Notes under the pieces: model-generated
What the model was told of the DNA's origin: nothing
Databases searched by the model: none
Seen by the model: the letters and a program-made list of their open reading frames with translations, nothing else
In this document: one piece after another, positions 10,207 through 18,175 of the stretch
How positions within the stretch are numbered: position 1 is the first letter of the stretch
Layout of the letters: every line of letters starts with the position of its first letter
Translations under genes and position numbers: made by a program
Assembly (NCBI RefSeq): GCF_006864455.1
Contig: NZ_QHLK01000008.1
Span: forward strand, 21,271 to 85,270
Source: Campylobacter sp. MIT 97-5078
GTDB lineage: Bacteria; Campylobacterota; Campylobacteria; Campylobacterales; Campylobacteraceae
Reading direction: 5' to 3'
Length of the DNA stretch: 64,000 nt

Positions 10207-11846
10207 CTTAGCACCCTTAAAAGCTCTTGCAAGCTCGTAATCCCAAGCCTTACCTTAGCCAAACCTAGTTCAAACATGGTTTTAAAGCCTTGTTTTTTTG
10301 CATACGCTAAAAGCTCGTTTTTACTCTTATTTTCTCGAATCATTTCAGCTAAATGTGTATCAACAAATAAAAACTCAGCCACCACTTCCCTACCTGCAAA
10401 ACCGCTTTGTCTGCAATATTCACAACCCCTTGCTTCAAAAAACTCTTCTTTTACGCCTTCAAATTCAATATTGATTTTTTCTTTACAATGCTTACAGAGC
10501 TTTCGCACAAGCCTTTGAGCGATGATGAGCGTAAGAGCTGAAGCAAGCAAATAAGACTTTGCTTTCATATCAAGCATTCTGCTAATGGCTGAAACGGCGT
10601 CATTTGTATGTAAAGTTGAAAACACCAAATGCCCTGTAAGAGCTGATTTAACAGCTATATCAAGACTTTGCTCATCTCTCATCTCACCTATCATAATCAC
10701 ATCTGGATCCTGCCTTAAAATCGCCCTTAAAGCATTGTTAAAATCAAGCCCGGCTTTAGGATTAAGTAAAATTTGCTGCACTAAGCTTAAGCGGTATTCT
10801 ACTGGATCTTCAACACTAATAATCTTTTTATTTTCATTTTGAATTTCACTCATCGCCGCATACAAAGTCGTGCTTTTTCCACTTCCTGTTGGTCCTGTAA
10901 CAAGGATCATACCAAAAGGCAGTTGAATACTTTGGCGAAAAAGTTGCAAATTCTTAGCTTCAAACTCCAAATTTTCAAGGCTTAAAAATTTCTGTTTTCG
11001 TTCTAAAATTCGAAGCACCAAACTTTCAGCATAGAGCAAAGGCAAAGATGAAAGCCTAAAATCGTATTCTAAGCCCTCAAATTCCATCATAAAACTTCCA
11101 TCTTGAGCTTTTCTTGTCTCAGCCATATTTAAGTGAGCCAAAAGTTTGACATACAAAATCAAAGCATGATAAATTTCAAGCTCTACTCGCAAAAAAACAC
11201 CCAAAAGTCCATCTATCCTAAATCGTATCAAAGCTTCTTCACTGCTTGGTTCAAAGTGTATATCACTTGCTTTAAGCTTTATAGCTTGCAAACAAATAAG
11301 CTCAAAAAGCTTTGCTACTGCACTTTTATCCTTTTTATCGCTATGTGTAAGTTCTATTTTAAGTTCAGCGATCAAATCATTAATCTCGCATTCAAGGCTA
11401 TATTTTTCAATGAAATTTTCTATCTTTGAAGGATTGGCAAGAAAAATTTTGATAAATTTATGCTTAAAAGAAGCTTGAAGCTTGTCTAAAAGTTCATTTG
11501 AAGGTATTTTTGCAAAAGCAAAATAAATGAAATTTTCATCCTCTTGAAAAACAAGACATTGATACTCTTTCATTTGCTTAAGACTTAACTTAGATAAAAA
11601 ATAAGGATCATACTCTTTTAAAGCTTGAAATTCAAACCCTTTAAATGTAGCAAAATCACGCAAAAAACGCTCTTTATTAATATTTAAATCAAGATAAATT
11701 GTATCAAGTGCAAGCTTATCTTGCTCATATAACTCACACAAAACAGGTAAGATTTTCACATACTCGAGGTTTTGAAGTGAGTGTTTATCTTGCATATTTA
11801 TACCTAAAGCTTGAAATTTGTTTTTTAATCCATCACAATTTTGCAC
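10203..11846 (-). CDS. ctsE: Type II secretion/competence ATPase CtsE
   Basis: GspE/PulE-type hexameric ATPase that powers the transformation pseudopilus. An N-terminal GspE-N-like region (1-150) is followed by the ATPase core: Walker A GPTGSGKST, Asp box VIMIGEMRDEQS, His box ALTGHLVFSTLHTNDA, and a tetracysteine zinc knuckle CKHCKE...CEYCRQSG. The start is GTG at 11846, supported by AAAGGAGGG just upstream; an internal ATG at residue 18 is weaker. Only ctsE and ctsF are here. As I recall, the other cts genes adjoin them in C. jejuni but are not in this window. Confidence 0.95.
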   Translation of the reverse strand: MQNCDGLKNKFQALGINMQDKHSLQNLEYVKILPVLCELYEQDKLALDTIYLDLNINKERFLRDFATFKGFEFQALKEYDPYFLSKLSLKQMKEYQCLVFQEDENFIYFAFAKIPSNELLDKLQASFKHKFIKIFLANPSKIENFIEKYSLECEINDLIAELKIELTHSDKKDKSAVAKLFELICLQAIKLKASDIHFEPSSEEALIRFRIDGLLGVFLRVELEIYHALILYVKLLAHLNMAETRKAQDGSFMMEFEGLEYDFRLSSLPLLYAESLVLRILERKQKFLSLENLEFEAKNLQLFRQSIQLPFGMILVTGPTGSGKSTTLYAAMSEIQNENKKIISVEDPVEYRLSLVQQILLNPKAGLDFNNALRAILRQDPDVIMIGEMRDEQSLDIAVKSALTGHLVFSTLHTNDAVSAISRMLDMKAKSYLLASALTLIIAQRLVRKLCKHCKEKINIEFEGVKEEFFEARGCEYCRQSGFAGREVVAEFLFVDTHLAEMIRENKSKNELLAYAKKQGFKTMFELGLAKVRLGITSLQELLRVLR

Positions 11847-11947
11847 CCTACCCTCCTTTCTTTAATCATAACAAAAGCAAACTTTAAGAAAGGCGAATTT
11901 ATAAAGATTTTTTAAGAATGTGTTAATTTATGGCTTATGAATTCAGG

Positions 11948-11953
11948 TATAAT
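11948..11953 (+). promoter_or_regulatory. Probable -10 box for plsY
   Basis: TATAAT 24 bases before the plsY ATG, with AAGGA at 11964-11968 as ribosome site. The 130-base gap separates plsY from the divergent ctsE. Confidence 0.6.
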
Positions 11954-11976
11954 TTCAAAAAATAAGGATAAAATTC

Positions 11977-12822
11977 ATGCAAAAAAATACCCCTCTCTTT
12001 GCTTTTGGCTTAGCCGTAGCTGTTTTGATCTGCGTTGTGCCATTTTTTTATACTCATTTTATGCTTAAAATTATCTGCGGACTGGCTTCTGGACTTATTT
12101 TGCACGTTTGTGCGTTTAAAAAATTAGACTTTGATGATAGTGCTTTATATGTTTTTGTAGGCTTTTTCATCGTGCTTAACTTTGCTTTTGGTGATATAAG
12201 TTCAAATCAAGGGGCAAATTTACTCATTTATCTTAGCATATATCTTTTGGGCTCTATTCCTTTTGGACTGATCTTAGCCCTTGTTTTTGCAAAAGTAAAT
12301 ATCAAAAGCGAGGGGAGCAAAAGCATAGGTGCAACAAATGTCTTAAGAGTAGTTAAACAAACTGACCCAGCCCTAGCTAAAAAGCTTGCTATCGCAACTG
12401 TCGTTCTTGATTTTGCTAAGGCAGCGTGTCCGATTTTAATCGCTAAATTTATGGGAGCTGATGCAAATATGCTTTGGAGTATAGGTGTTTTTGCAGTGCT
12501 TGGGCATTGTTTTTCTATCTATCTTTTTTTAGACGGAGGCAAAGGTATAGCTACTGGGGCTGGGGTTATGGCTGTTTTGTTGCCACTTGAGCTTTTAGTG
12601 GCTTTGTTTGTTTGGTTTGCGGTTGGTAAAGTATTTAGAATTTCAAGTCTTGCCTCACTTGCCGGGGCATTAAGCTTTATCATCGCCTCTTTTGTGTTTC
12701 ATTACGATATGCCTGAAATTCATACACATGCACCGATTCTTATCATTTGCTTTATTATCTTTTATAAACATATACCAAATATCAAAAGATTGATTTTCAA
12801 AGAAGAATGCAAAGTCATATAA
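11977..12822 (+). CDS. plsY: Glycerol-3-phosphate acyltransferase PlsY with N-terminal extension
   Basis: Integral-membrane acyltransferase that moves the acyl group of acyl-phosphate to glycerol-3-phosphate, the first step of phospholipid synthesis. All three PlsY motifs are present: LLGSIPFGLILA, SKSIGATNVLRV and GHCFSIYLFLDGGKGIATG. The usual protein is about 200 residues and starts just before GSIPFG; here that motif lies near residue 92, preceded by about 85 residues with roughly three hydrophobic helices. No ATG, GTG or TTG lies in frame shortly before the conserved part, so the extension appears real. The 3' end overlaps the next gene by 16 bases. Confidence 0.9.
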   Translation: MQKNTPLFAFGLAVAVLICVVPFFYTHFMLKIICGLASGLILHVCAFKKLDFDDSALYVFVGFFIVLNFAFGDISSNQGANLLIYLSIYLLGSIPFGLILALVFAKVNIKSEGSKSIGATNVLRVVKQTDPALAKKLAIATVVLDFAKAACPILIAKFMGADANMLWSIGVFAVLGHCFSIYLFLDGGKGIATGAGVMAVLLPLELLVALFVWFAVGKVFRISSLASLAGALSFIIASFVFHYDMPEIHTHAPILIICFIIFYKHIPNIKRLIFKEECKVI

Positions 12823-13124
12823 AAATAAAACTTCAATTCAAATGCATCATTGGAATTTTGGATTTTGAGCGAGAAAAAAAGCAAAAAATTATCATTAAAC
12901 TCAAGGCTAAGAGTAGTGATTTTTTAGATTATGCTTTGATTTGCAAATGGCTTAAAAAGACTTTCAAAGAAGAACGATTTAAGCTCTTAGAAGAAGCTTT
13001 AAGCTTTATAAATCTTCATTTAAAAGAACTTTATCCAAATTTAATATTTATAAAAATCAGCATTTATAAACCAAAGATTATAAAAAAAGCAAAATGCGGT
13101 GCTTACTTAAAGAAAAAATATTAA
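12807..13124 (+). CDS. folB: Dihydroneopterin aldolase-like protein (FolB family)
   Basis: Short, very Lys/Ile-rich protein of 105 residues with the FolB fold pattern: CIIGILDFEREKKQKIIIKL at 13-32 (first strand, with the GxxxxER-type turn), a central helix and a C-terminal strand IFIKISIYKPKIIKKAKCG with the Lys expected near the active site. FolB converts dihydroneopterin to hydroxymethyl-dihydropterin in folate synthesis. It begins inside the plsY 3' end. As I recall, the same plsY-folB-cosR order occurs in C. jejuni. Similarity is weak by eye, so the function is an inference. Confidence 0.6.
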   Translation: MQSHIKIKLQFKCIIGILDFEREKKQKIIIKLKAKSSDFLDYALICKWLKKTFKEERFKLLEEALSFINLHLKELYPNLIFIKISIYKPKIIKKAKCGAYLKKKY

Positions 13125-13164
13125 TTTTTTTTTAAAGTTTTTTGAATATTTACTTAAATTGTGT

Positions 13165-13170
13165 TATCAT
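13165..13170 (+). promoter_or_regulatory. Probable -10 box for cosR
   Basis: TATCAT 37 bases before cosR, within an AT-rich stretch (13125-13207) with several TTTAA/TTAAA steps. CosR of C. jejuni binds its own promoter, so an operator may overlap; I cannot place it exactly. Confidence 0.4.
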
Positions 13171-13207
13171 TTACACTTAAGATTTTAAAAATTTAAGGAT
13201 TAATCCA

Positions 13208-13879
13208 ATGAGAATTTTAGTAATTGAAGACGACAATGCTTTAAACAAAAACCTCGTAGAAAATCTCAATCAATCAGGCTATCAAACTGATTCTTCAGAA
13301 AATTTCAAAGATGGCGAATACTTTATCGGTATTAGACATTATGATCTTGTGCTTTCAAGTTGGAACTTACCAGACGGCGAGGGTGCTGATCTTATCAATG
13401 TGGTAAAGCAAAAATCTCCTCACACTGCTGTTTTAATACTCTCTGCTAAAAATGACAAGCAAAATGAGATCAAAGCCCTTAAACTTGGTGCTGATGATTA
13501 TATCAAAAAGCCGGCTGATTTTGATGTGCTTTTAGCTCGCATCGAGGCTCGTTTAAGAATGGGTGGAAGCAACGTCATTAAGATAGATGAGCTTACTATC
13601 GATCCAGATGAAGAAAAGATCACTTATAAAGGACAAGAAATAGAGCTTAAAGGCAAGCCTTTTGAAGTTCTCACACATCTTGCAAGACATTCTGATCAAA
13701 TTGTCTCTAAAGAACAGCTCTTAGATGCGATTTGGGAAGAACCGGAGCTTGTTACTCCTAATGTTATCGAAGTTGCTATCAATCAAATTCGTCAAAAAAT
13801 GGACAAACCTTTAAATATCTCAACCATAGAAACCGTAAGAAGACGCGGTTATCGCTTTTGTTTTCCTAAAAAATCATAA
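13208..13879 (+). CDS. cosR: Orphan OmpR-family response regulator CosR
   Basis: Essential, phosphorylation-independent regulator of oxidative-stress and other genes in Campylobacter (HP1043 in Helicobacter). The receiver domain (1-115) has the acidic pair IEDD (7-9) and the Lys of YIKKPADF, but the acceptor Asp is replaced: the segment reads YDLVLSSWNLPDG, placing Ser51 where Asp is expected. A winged-helix DNA-binding domain follows (about 125-220, ending VRRRGYRFCFP). No histidine kinase gene is adjacent. Length and layout match CosR. The loss of the acceptor is normal for this family, though the exact residue differs among species. Confidence 0.94.
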   Translation: MRILVIEDDNALNKNLVENLNQSGYQTDSSENFKDGEYFIGIRHYDLVLSSWNLPDGEGADLINVVKQKSPHTAVLILSAKNDKQNEIKALKLGADDYIKKPADFDVLLARIEARLRMGGSNVIKIDELTIDPDEEKITYKGQEIELKGKPFEVLTHLARHSDQIVSKEQLLDAIWEEPELVTPNVIEVAINQIRQKMDKPLNISTIETVRRRGYRFCFPKKS

Positions 13880-13946
13880 GCTATTTAAAGTTTGAGATAA
13901 TGCAAAAACTCAACAATCAAACCCAAATTGCTTAGAGAGTTTTGTG

Positions 13947-15407
13947 ATGGCAAAACGAACAGCTATAGTGGATTTGGGTTCTAATTCAGTGCGTCTTGTT
14001 ATCTTTGAAAAAAGCTCTCGATACGCCTTTCATACTTTAGCTGAATACAAACGCAAAGTAAGACTTGGCGAGAATGCTTATAATAACGCTAAATTTTTAC
14101 AAGCTCAAGCCATGCAAAGAACTCTAGAAACTTTAGAGTATTTTAAAGAAATGGTTTTAAAACACAAATGTAAAAAAATTCTCATTGTTGGAACCTCAGC
14201 CTTAAGAGATGCTCCAAACGGCAAGGATTTTATCAAGGAAGTAAAAACTAAACTTGGCTTAAATATACGCTGTATAGACGGCAAAACAGAATCTTACTTA
14301 GGCGGATTAGCGGCTTTAAATTTACTCTCAAACATAAAAAACGCCACAACCTTAGATATAGGCGGAGGCTCAAGCGAACTGTGTTTGATCAAAGATGGTA
14401 AAATTCAAGACTGTCTTTCTTTAGACCTTGGAACAGTGAGGCTTAAGGAACTATTTTATGATACAAACAAACTTGAAAAGCTTGACGCTTTTTTAGATGA
14501 GAGTTTAAAACTGATCCCAGAACATTTTAAAAACGACAAACTCATCGCTATAGGGGGAAGTTTAAGGGCGATTTCAAGTTCTATTATGGACAAAAACTCA
14601 TATCCACTGAAAACCTTGCATGAGTTTAGCTATAAACTTGAAAATGAAAAAAAACACCTTGAGAGAATTTTAAATGCAAATATTGAGGATTTGTATGATT
14701 ATGGTATCAAAAAAGATCGCTTTGATACGATCAAAGAAGGCACGTTGATCTTTACAAAAATTGCTACCAAACTTGGCACTAAAGAAGTGATCACAAGCGG
14801 GGTTGGGGTTCGAGAGGGCGTGTATTTAAATGATATTTTACCGCCTAACAAACGCTTTGCAAGCAATTTTAATCCAAGTGTAAGGTCCTTGCAAGATCGA
14901 TTTTTAGGCAAGCAAAAAACCAAAATTCCTCATTATGTTTCTTTGCTCTTTGACGAGCTTTCAAATTTACACAATCTTGACGCACATTATAAAAGCACAT
15001 TAATTCATGCTGCTAAGCTTTGCAATATAGGCTCATATTTGAATTTTTACTTTTCAAACGAGCATAGTTCATATTTTATACTTAATGCTTTAAATTATAA
15101 TTTTTCTCATCAAGAAAAAGCACTCATTGCCATACTTATTCGCAGTGCTGGGCGAAAGATCGGTATTTATGCTGAGCCTTTTAAGGAGCTTTTGCCTCCA
15201 TTTGAGATTATGACTTGGCTGAATTTTATGCTTGGTTATGCAAAAATCATCGCTTTAAATCACCCAAATGAAAGCAAACTTGAATTTACACTTCACAATA
15301 ATAGCCTATATCTTTACAGCATTAAAAATCTCAATATCCCAAAAGATGAGCTTAAAAAACTCATCTTACCTCAGGACTTAGTTCTTGTTTTAAATCAAAA
15401 GCCTTGA
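13947..15407 (+). CDS. ppx: Ppx/GppA-family exopolyphosphatase/pppGpp phosphatase
   Basis: Actin-like (ASKHA-fold) phosphatase that degrades polyphosphate and/or converts pppGpp to ppGpp. Phosphate-binding loops are visible: IVDLGSNSVRLV at the N-terminus, LIVGTSALRDAPNG, TLDIGGGSSELCL, and IAIGGSLRAISS; GVGVREGVYL ends the second half. The C-terminal 180 residues form the helical extension. GTG at 13944 is in frame, but ATG at 13947 fits the GAGAG ribosome site better, giving 486 residues. C. jejuni has a ferredoxin gene between cosR and this gene, as I recall; here only 67 bases separate them. Confidence 0.9.
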   Translation: MAKRTAIVDLGSNSVRLVIFEKSSRYAFHTLAEYKRKVRLGENAYNNAKFLQAQAMQRTLETLEYFKEMVLKHKCKKILIVGTSALRDAPNGKDFIKEVKTKLGLNIRCIDGKTESYLGGLAALNLLSNIKNATTLDIGGGSSELCLIKDGKIQDCLSLDLGTVRLKELFYDTNKLEKLDAFLDESLKLIPEHFKNDKLIAIGGSLRAISSSIMDKNSYPLKTLHEFSYKLENEKKHLERILNANIEDLYDYGIKKDRFDTIKEGTLIFTKIATKLGTKEVITSGVGVREGVYLNDILPPNKRFASNFNPSVRSLQDRFLGKQKTKIPHYVSLLFDELSNLHNLDAHYKSTLIHAAKLCNIGSYLNFYFSNEHSSYFILNALNYNFSHQEKALIAILIRSAGRKIGIYAEPFKELLPPFEIMTWLNFMLGYAKIIALNHPNESKLEFTLHNNSLYLYSIKNLNIPKDELKKLILPQDLVLVLNQKP

Positions 15408-15424
15408 TCAAGACTTAGAATTTA

Positions 15425-15839
15425 TTATGAAAATATAAGCTTATAGGTGTTTTGATAATTTTGATCTATCTTTTTCTCACTATCCATAAGAAAAGTCAGC
15501 TGCAACAAAGGCAAAAGAAGTATGCCCACTAGAAAAGCCATCAAAACTACCATTTTAGGATGCTGGGAAATTTTAGTTGAGTGTTTACCGTGTTTAAAAA
15601 GAGATACGAAGCCGTATTTTACTGCGTAAATCGAAGCAAGAATTAAAGTAGAGCCTAAAGCAAGTTATTTAAATCCCTCATAATCTTGTATCACAAGCAT
15701 GTAAATAACCAAGCTTAAGGGTAAAAACTGCATCACATCGCCATAATTTTCAATCCAATACCCAGCCCTCATCGCCATAAGAAAGGCTTAGCATACAAGC
15801 AAAAGCTAGCACAAGCTTTCTTAATCGACATTTTTTCAT
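15425..15839 (-). pseudogene. Decayed PAP2-type phosphatase / membrane protein
   Basis: Remnant that starts at an ATG (15839) overlapping the fliO-like stop as ATGA. It encodes a signal peptide (MKKCRLRKLVLAFACMLSLS), then shifts frame around 15790. The second frame reads YWIENYGDVMQFLPL...QDYEGFK, a good match to the start of bacterial PAP2 phosphatases (GD..Q...P........D.EG..Q). An in-frame TAA at 15665-15667 sits where the family has Gln, so CAA to TAA is likely. After it LALGSTLILASIYAVKYGF continues, but the RP...PSGHT catalytic core is absent; a second membrane segment and a stop (15425-15427) follow. The distal part could instead come from a different gene joined by deletion. Confidence 0.7.
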
Positions 15840-16633
15840 TGTTTTTCCTTTTTTTTGATAAGATTTTGGATTTTTTGTTTGTTTTCCTCAAAAAAGCTAT
15901 CAAAACTACGCTCTTTAGGTGTATGTTCAAGACTTTCTTCACTCTGTGCATCACTTGTTTGTAAAAGTAGGTTTGAAGCTCCTATGATTAAGGTATAGCG
16001 TTTATTATCATACTCAAGTATGACGAATTTATTATTTTTATCTAAAGGTCTTTGAAAGATAAGTTTGACTTCTTTTGAGTTGAAATTATTTTTGTATTCA
16101 AGTTTGCGTTTAATCCACCAAAGCACGATTAAAAGCAAAACAAGCACACTTAAAACGAGGATATAATTTGTAAAGTCAAAGCCTTCTAAGCTCGAGTTCT
16201 TAGGCTTTATGCTTTGGTTATTTTCATTTTTTAAGTTCAAAATGCTTGCCGTAGAGGTATTTAGTGAGCTTTGACTCACACCCTCAGGCAAAACTCTTAC
16301 ACGAAGTGAAATTTGATCTTTATCACTACTTGCATTCACGCTTGCGTTATTTTGCATTTCAAGCATGATAAGGGTTTGTTTATTTTGCGGGGTGATGAGA
16401 ATTTGCTTGAGTAAATTTGACTTGAGTTCCCTTTTTTCTTCTTTTGCGACACTTAATCCATCAAGTGTGATAAGCACGAAATTCCCTTCTTTTTTCTGGA
16501 CGAGCTTACCCTTATACGCACTATCAAAAACAAACATCAAATCAACCCTATCGCTTCTTTCATACACGTTAAAATCAACAAGTTTAGTAGCAAAAAGGGG
16601 CAAGGCAAAGCATAACAAGAGTAAAAATTTCAT
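15836..16633 (-). CDS. fliO: FliO-like flagellar export-gate assembly protein
   Basis: Probable bitopic membrane protein of the flagellar type III export apparatus. The N-terminal signal peptide MKFLLLLCFALPLFAT precedes a beta-rich AMIN-like domain (20-120), a low-complexity Ser/Asn linker, one strong membrane helix (YILVLSVLVLLLIVLWWIKR, near 158-177) and a small FliO-like cytoplasmic domain with FVILEYDNKRYTLIIGASN. The last 40 residues are charged and helical. It overlaps fliN by one base (TAATG). FliO is poorly conserved, so the name rests on layout and on the fliN neighbour. Confidence 0.72.
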   Translation of the reverse strand: MKFLLLLCFALPLFATKLVDFNVYERSDRVDLMFVFDSAYKGKLVQKKEGNFVLITLDGLSVAKEEKRELKSNLLKQILITPQNKQTLIMLEMQNNASVNASSDKDQISLRVRVLPEGVSQSSLNTSTASILNLKNENNQSIKPKNSSLEGFDFTNYILVLSVLVLLLIVLWWIKRKLEYKNNFNSKEVKLIFQRPLDKNNKFVILEYDNKRYTLIIGASNLLLQTSDAQSEESLEHTPKERSFDSFFEENKQKIQNLIKKKEKQ

Positions 16634-16944
16634 TATACTTCTTTTTTAAAGTATTGCAAAACGCTTTTAGAATCTAAAATTTCATTAATACGAATGGCAA
16701 GATTTTTTTCATATACCATCACTTCACCTTTACCAAAGATTCTTTTATTGATATAAAGTTCAACACTTTCTCCAGCTGGCTTTTCAAGATCAATAACAGA
16801 ACCTACATCAAGCTTTAAAAGATCATTTACGCTCATATTTGTAGTGCCAAGTTCGCTGACAAAATCAACGGTTATATCTAAGATATCTTCGTATGATTCA
16901 AGTAAGCCGGCATGATCACCAAATTCATTTAATTTTTCACTCAT
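16633..16944 (-). CDS. fliN: Flagellar motor switch protein FliN
   Basis: C-ring component that binds FliM/FliG and takes part in export and switching. The 103 residues form one SpoA domain: DITVDFVSELGTTNMSVNDLL, LDVGSVIDLEKPAGESVELY (the core GS.I.L), then GKGEVMVYEKNLAIRI, with typical FliN spacing. Its start overlaps the upstream CheX-like gene by 8 bases and its stop the fliO-like gene, so all three are one unit. Confidence 0.95.
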   Translation of the reverse strand: MSEKLNEFGDHAGLLESYEDILDITVDFVSELGTTNMSVNDLLKLDVGSVIDLEKPAGESVELYINKRIFGKGEVMVYEKNLAIRINEILDSKSVLQYFKKEV

Positions 16945-17359
16945 ATTTTTTATAACCCACTCTTAATAAAGCTCCGTTAAGATCAAAAGTTAAAGCTTTA
17001 TCAAGCTTGAAATTTCCAAAATCAACTCTACCTAAATACTCAGGTATGCCAAGGACATAATCCCCGCCTTTTTCATTGAGTTTCATCTTTGCATAGCCTA
17101 TGATTTCATTAGCACATTCTTTAGCCAAGTCGCAAAAATCACCCTCATGAAAAGTTACATTTTGCAAAAATACCAATCTAAAATGCTCAAAAACTTCTTT
17201 TGAGAAAAAAAGATAGAAGTTAAATTCCCCCTCGATCTCGCTTTTAAGCATAATAGCCGCACCATAAAGCTCACCTTCTATATGCTCCCTTTGAGTAAGT
17301 TTGCCTTTTAAAATCTCCTCAAAAAAATACTTTATAGAATCCTCGACAGCTATAAACAT
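16937..17359 (-). CDS. CheX/CheC-like protein upstream of fliN
   Basis: Protein of 140 residues with the CheX/CheC/FliY fold. The central helix DFCDLAKECANEIIGYAKMK matches the phosphatase helix of CheX (E..N..GxAK), and a second conserved strand pair follows (YVLGIPEYLGRVDFG). CheX proteins dephosphorylate CheY-P. Whether this copy is catalytic is unclear; the Glu-Asn spacing E..N is present. It is the first gene of the operon with fliN and the fliO-like gene, with AAGGAG before its ATG and a TATAAT upstream. As I recall, the C. jejuni equivalent is annotated only as hypothetical. Confidence 0.65.
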   Translation of the reverse strand: MFIAVEDSIKYFFEEILKGKLTQREHIEGELYGAAIMLKSEIEGEFNFYLFFSKEVFEHFRLVFLQNVTFHEGDFCDLAKECANEIIGYAKMKLNEKGGDYVLGIPEYLGRVDFGNFKLDKALTFDLNGALLRVGYKKYE

Positions 17360-17387
17360 CTTTTCTCCTTTTTTAAGTATAAGTATA

Positions 17388-17393
17388 ATTATA
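17388..17393 (-). promoter_or_regulatory. Probable -10 box for the CheX-like/fliN/fliO operon
   Basis: Minus-strand TATAAT 28 bases before the ATG at 17359. It looks like an ordinary sigma-70 promoter; I see no sigma-28 or sigma-54 consensus. Confidence 0.5.
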
Positions 17394-17431
17394 ATAAATG
17401 AAAAATAAAAAAATAATTTATTCTTCGCTTT

Positions 17432-18175
17432 TTAAAAAATTTCATTTACTTTTTGCATAATGTTTGCGATTTTTTTCTCCTTAAAAGCCTCAACAACGCT
17501 TGTTCCGACTATAGCTCCATCGCAAATTTGCTTGATATTTTGCACATCTTTAGCATTTTTTATTCCAAAACCTATAAAAATAGGTAAAGTTGTATAAGCT
17601 CTTAGTTCTTTAACTAAATTTTTAAGCCTTGAAAATCCTACTTGCTTGCCCCCTGTTATGCCAAGACTAGCCACCACATACACAAAACCACTTGCCCTTG
17701 TGAGTATTTTTTGCATACGTTCTTTTGAAGTTGTAACGCTGATTAAAGGGATAAGCACAAGCCCTGTTTTTTCGCACTCCTTGAAAAGCTCTTCATTTTC
17801 CTCAAAAGGAAGTTCTGGCACAATGAGCCCTTTAATACCGACTTTTTTACTCTCCTTAACAAATTTTTTTATGCCATAAGAAAAGATTAAGTTATAATAC
17901 ACCAAAAAAACTATAGGCTTTTTGGTTTTTATTTGGGCTAAGGTTTTAAAAACCTCATGTATATTTATGCCCTCATTTAAGGCTTGTAAAGCCGCCTCGC
18001 TGATCACTTTGCCATCAGCTATAGGATCAGAATAGGCTATTCCAAGTTCTAAAATATCGATCTTGCTTACATCAAGCCTTTGCAAAAAAGCCTTAGTTGT
18101 GGCTAAATTTGGATAGCCAAAGACACTAAAAGCTATATTTGCCTTTTCTTTGTAAAAATGCTTAAAATCAACCAT
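17432..18175 (-). CDS. trpA: Tryptophan synthase alpha chain
   Basis: Cleaves indole-3-glycerol phosphate to indole and passes it to TrpB. TIM-barrel protein of 247 residues with the catalytic Glu in DILELGIAYSDPIADGKVI, the second catalytic Asp region after it, loop VPELPFEENEEL and phosphate-binding GFGIKNAKDV and GAIVGTSVVEAF. It overlaps trpB by 8 bases and is the last gene of trpEDFBA. The 72 bases after it hold only AT-rich sequence. Confidence 0.96.
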   Translation of the reverse strand: MVDFKHFYKEKANIAFSVFGYPNLATTKAFLQRLDVSKIDILELGIAYSDPIADGKVISEAALQALNEGINIHEVFKTLAQIKTKKPIVFLVYYNLIFSYGIKKFVKESKKVGIKGLIVPELPFEENEELFKECEKTGLVLIPLISVTTSKERMQKILTRASGFVYVVASLGITGGKQVGFSRLKNLVKELRAYTTLPIFIGFGIKNAKDVQNIKQICDGAIVGTSVVEAFKEKKIANIMQKVNEIF

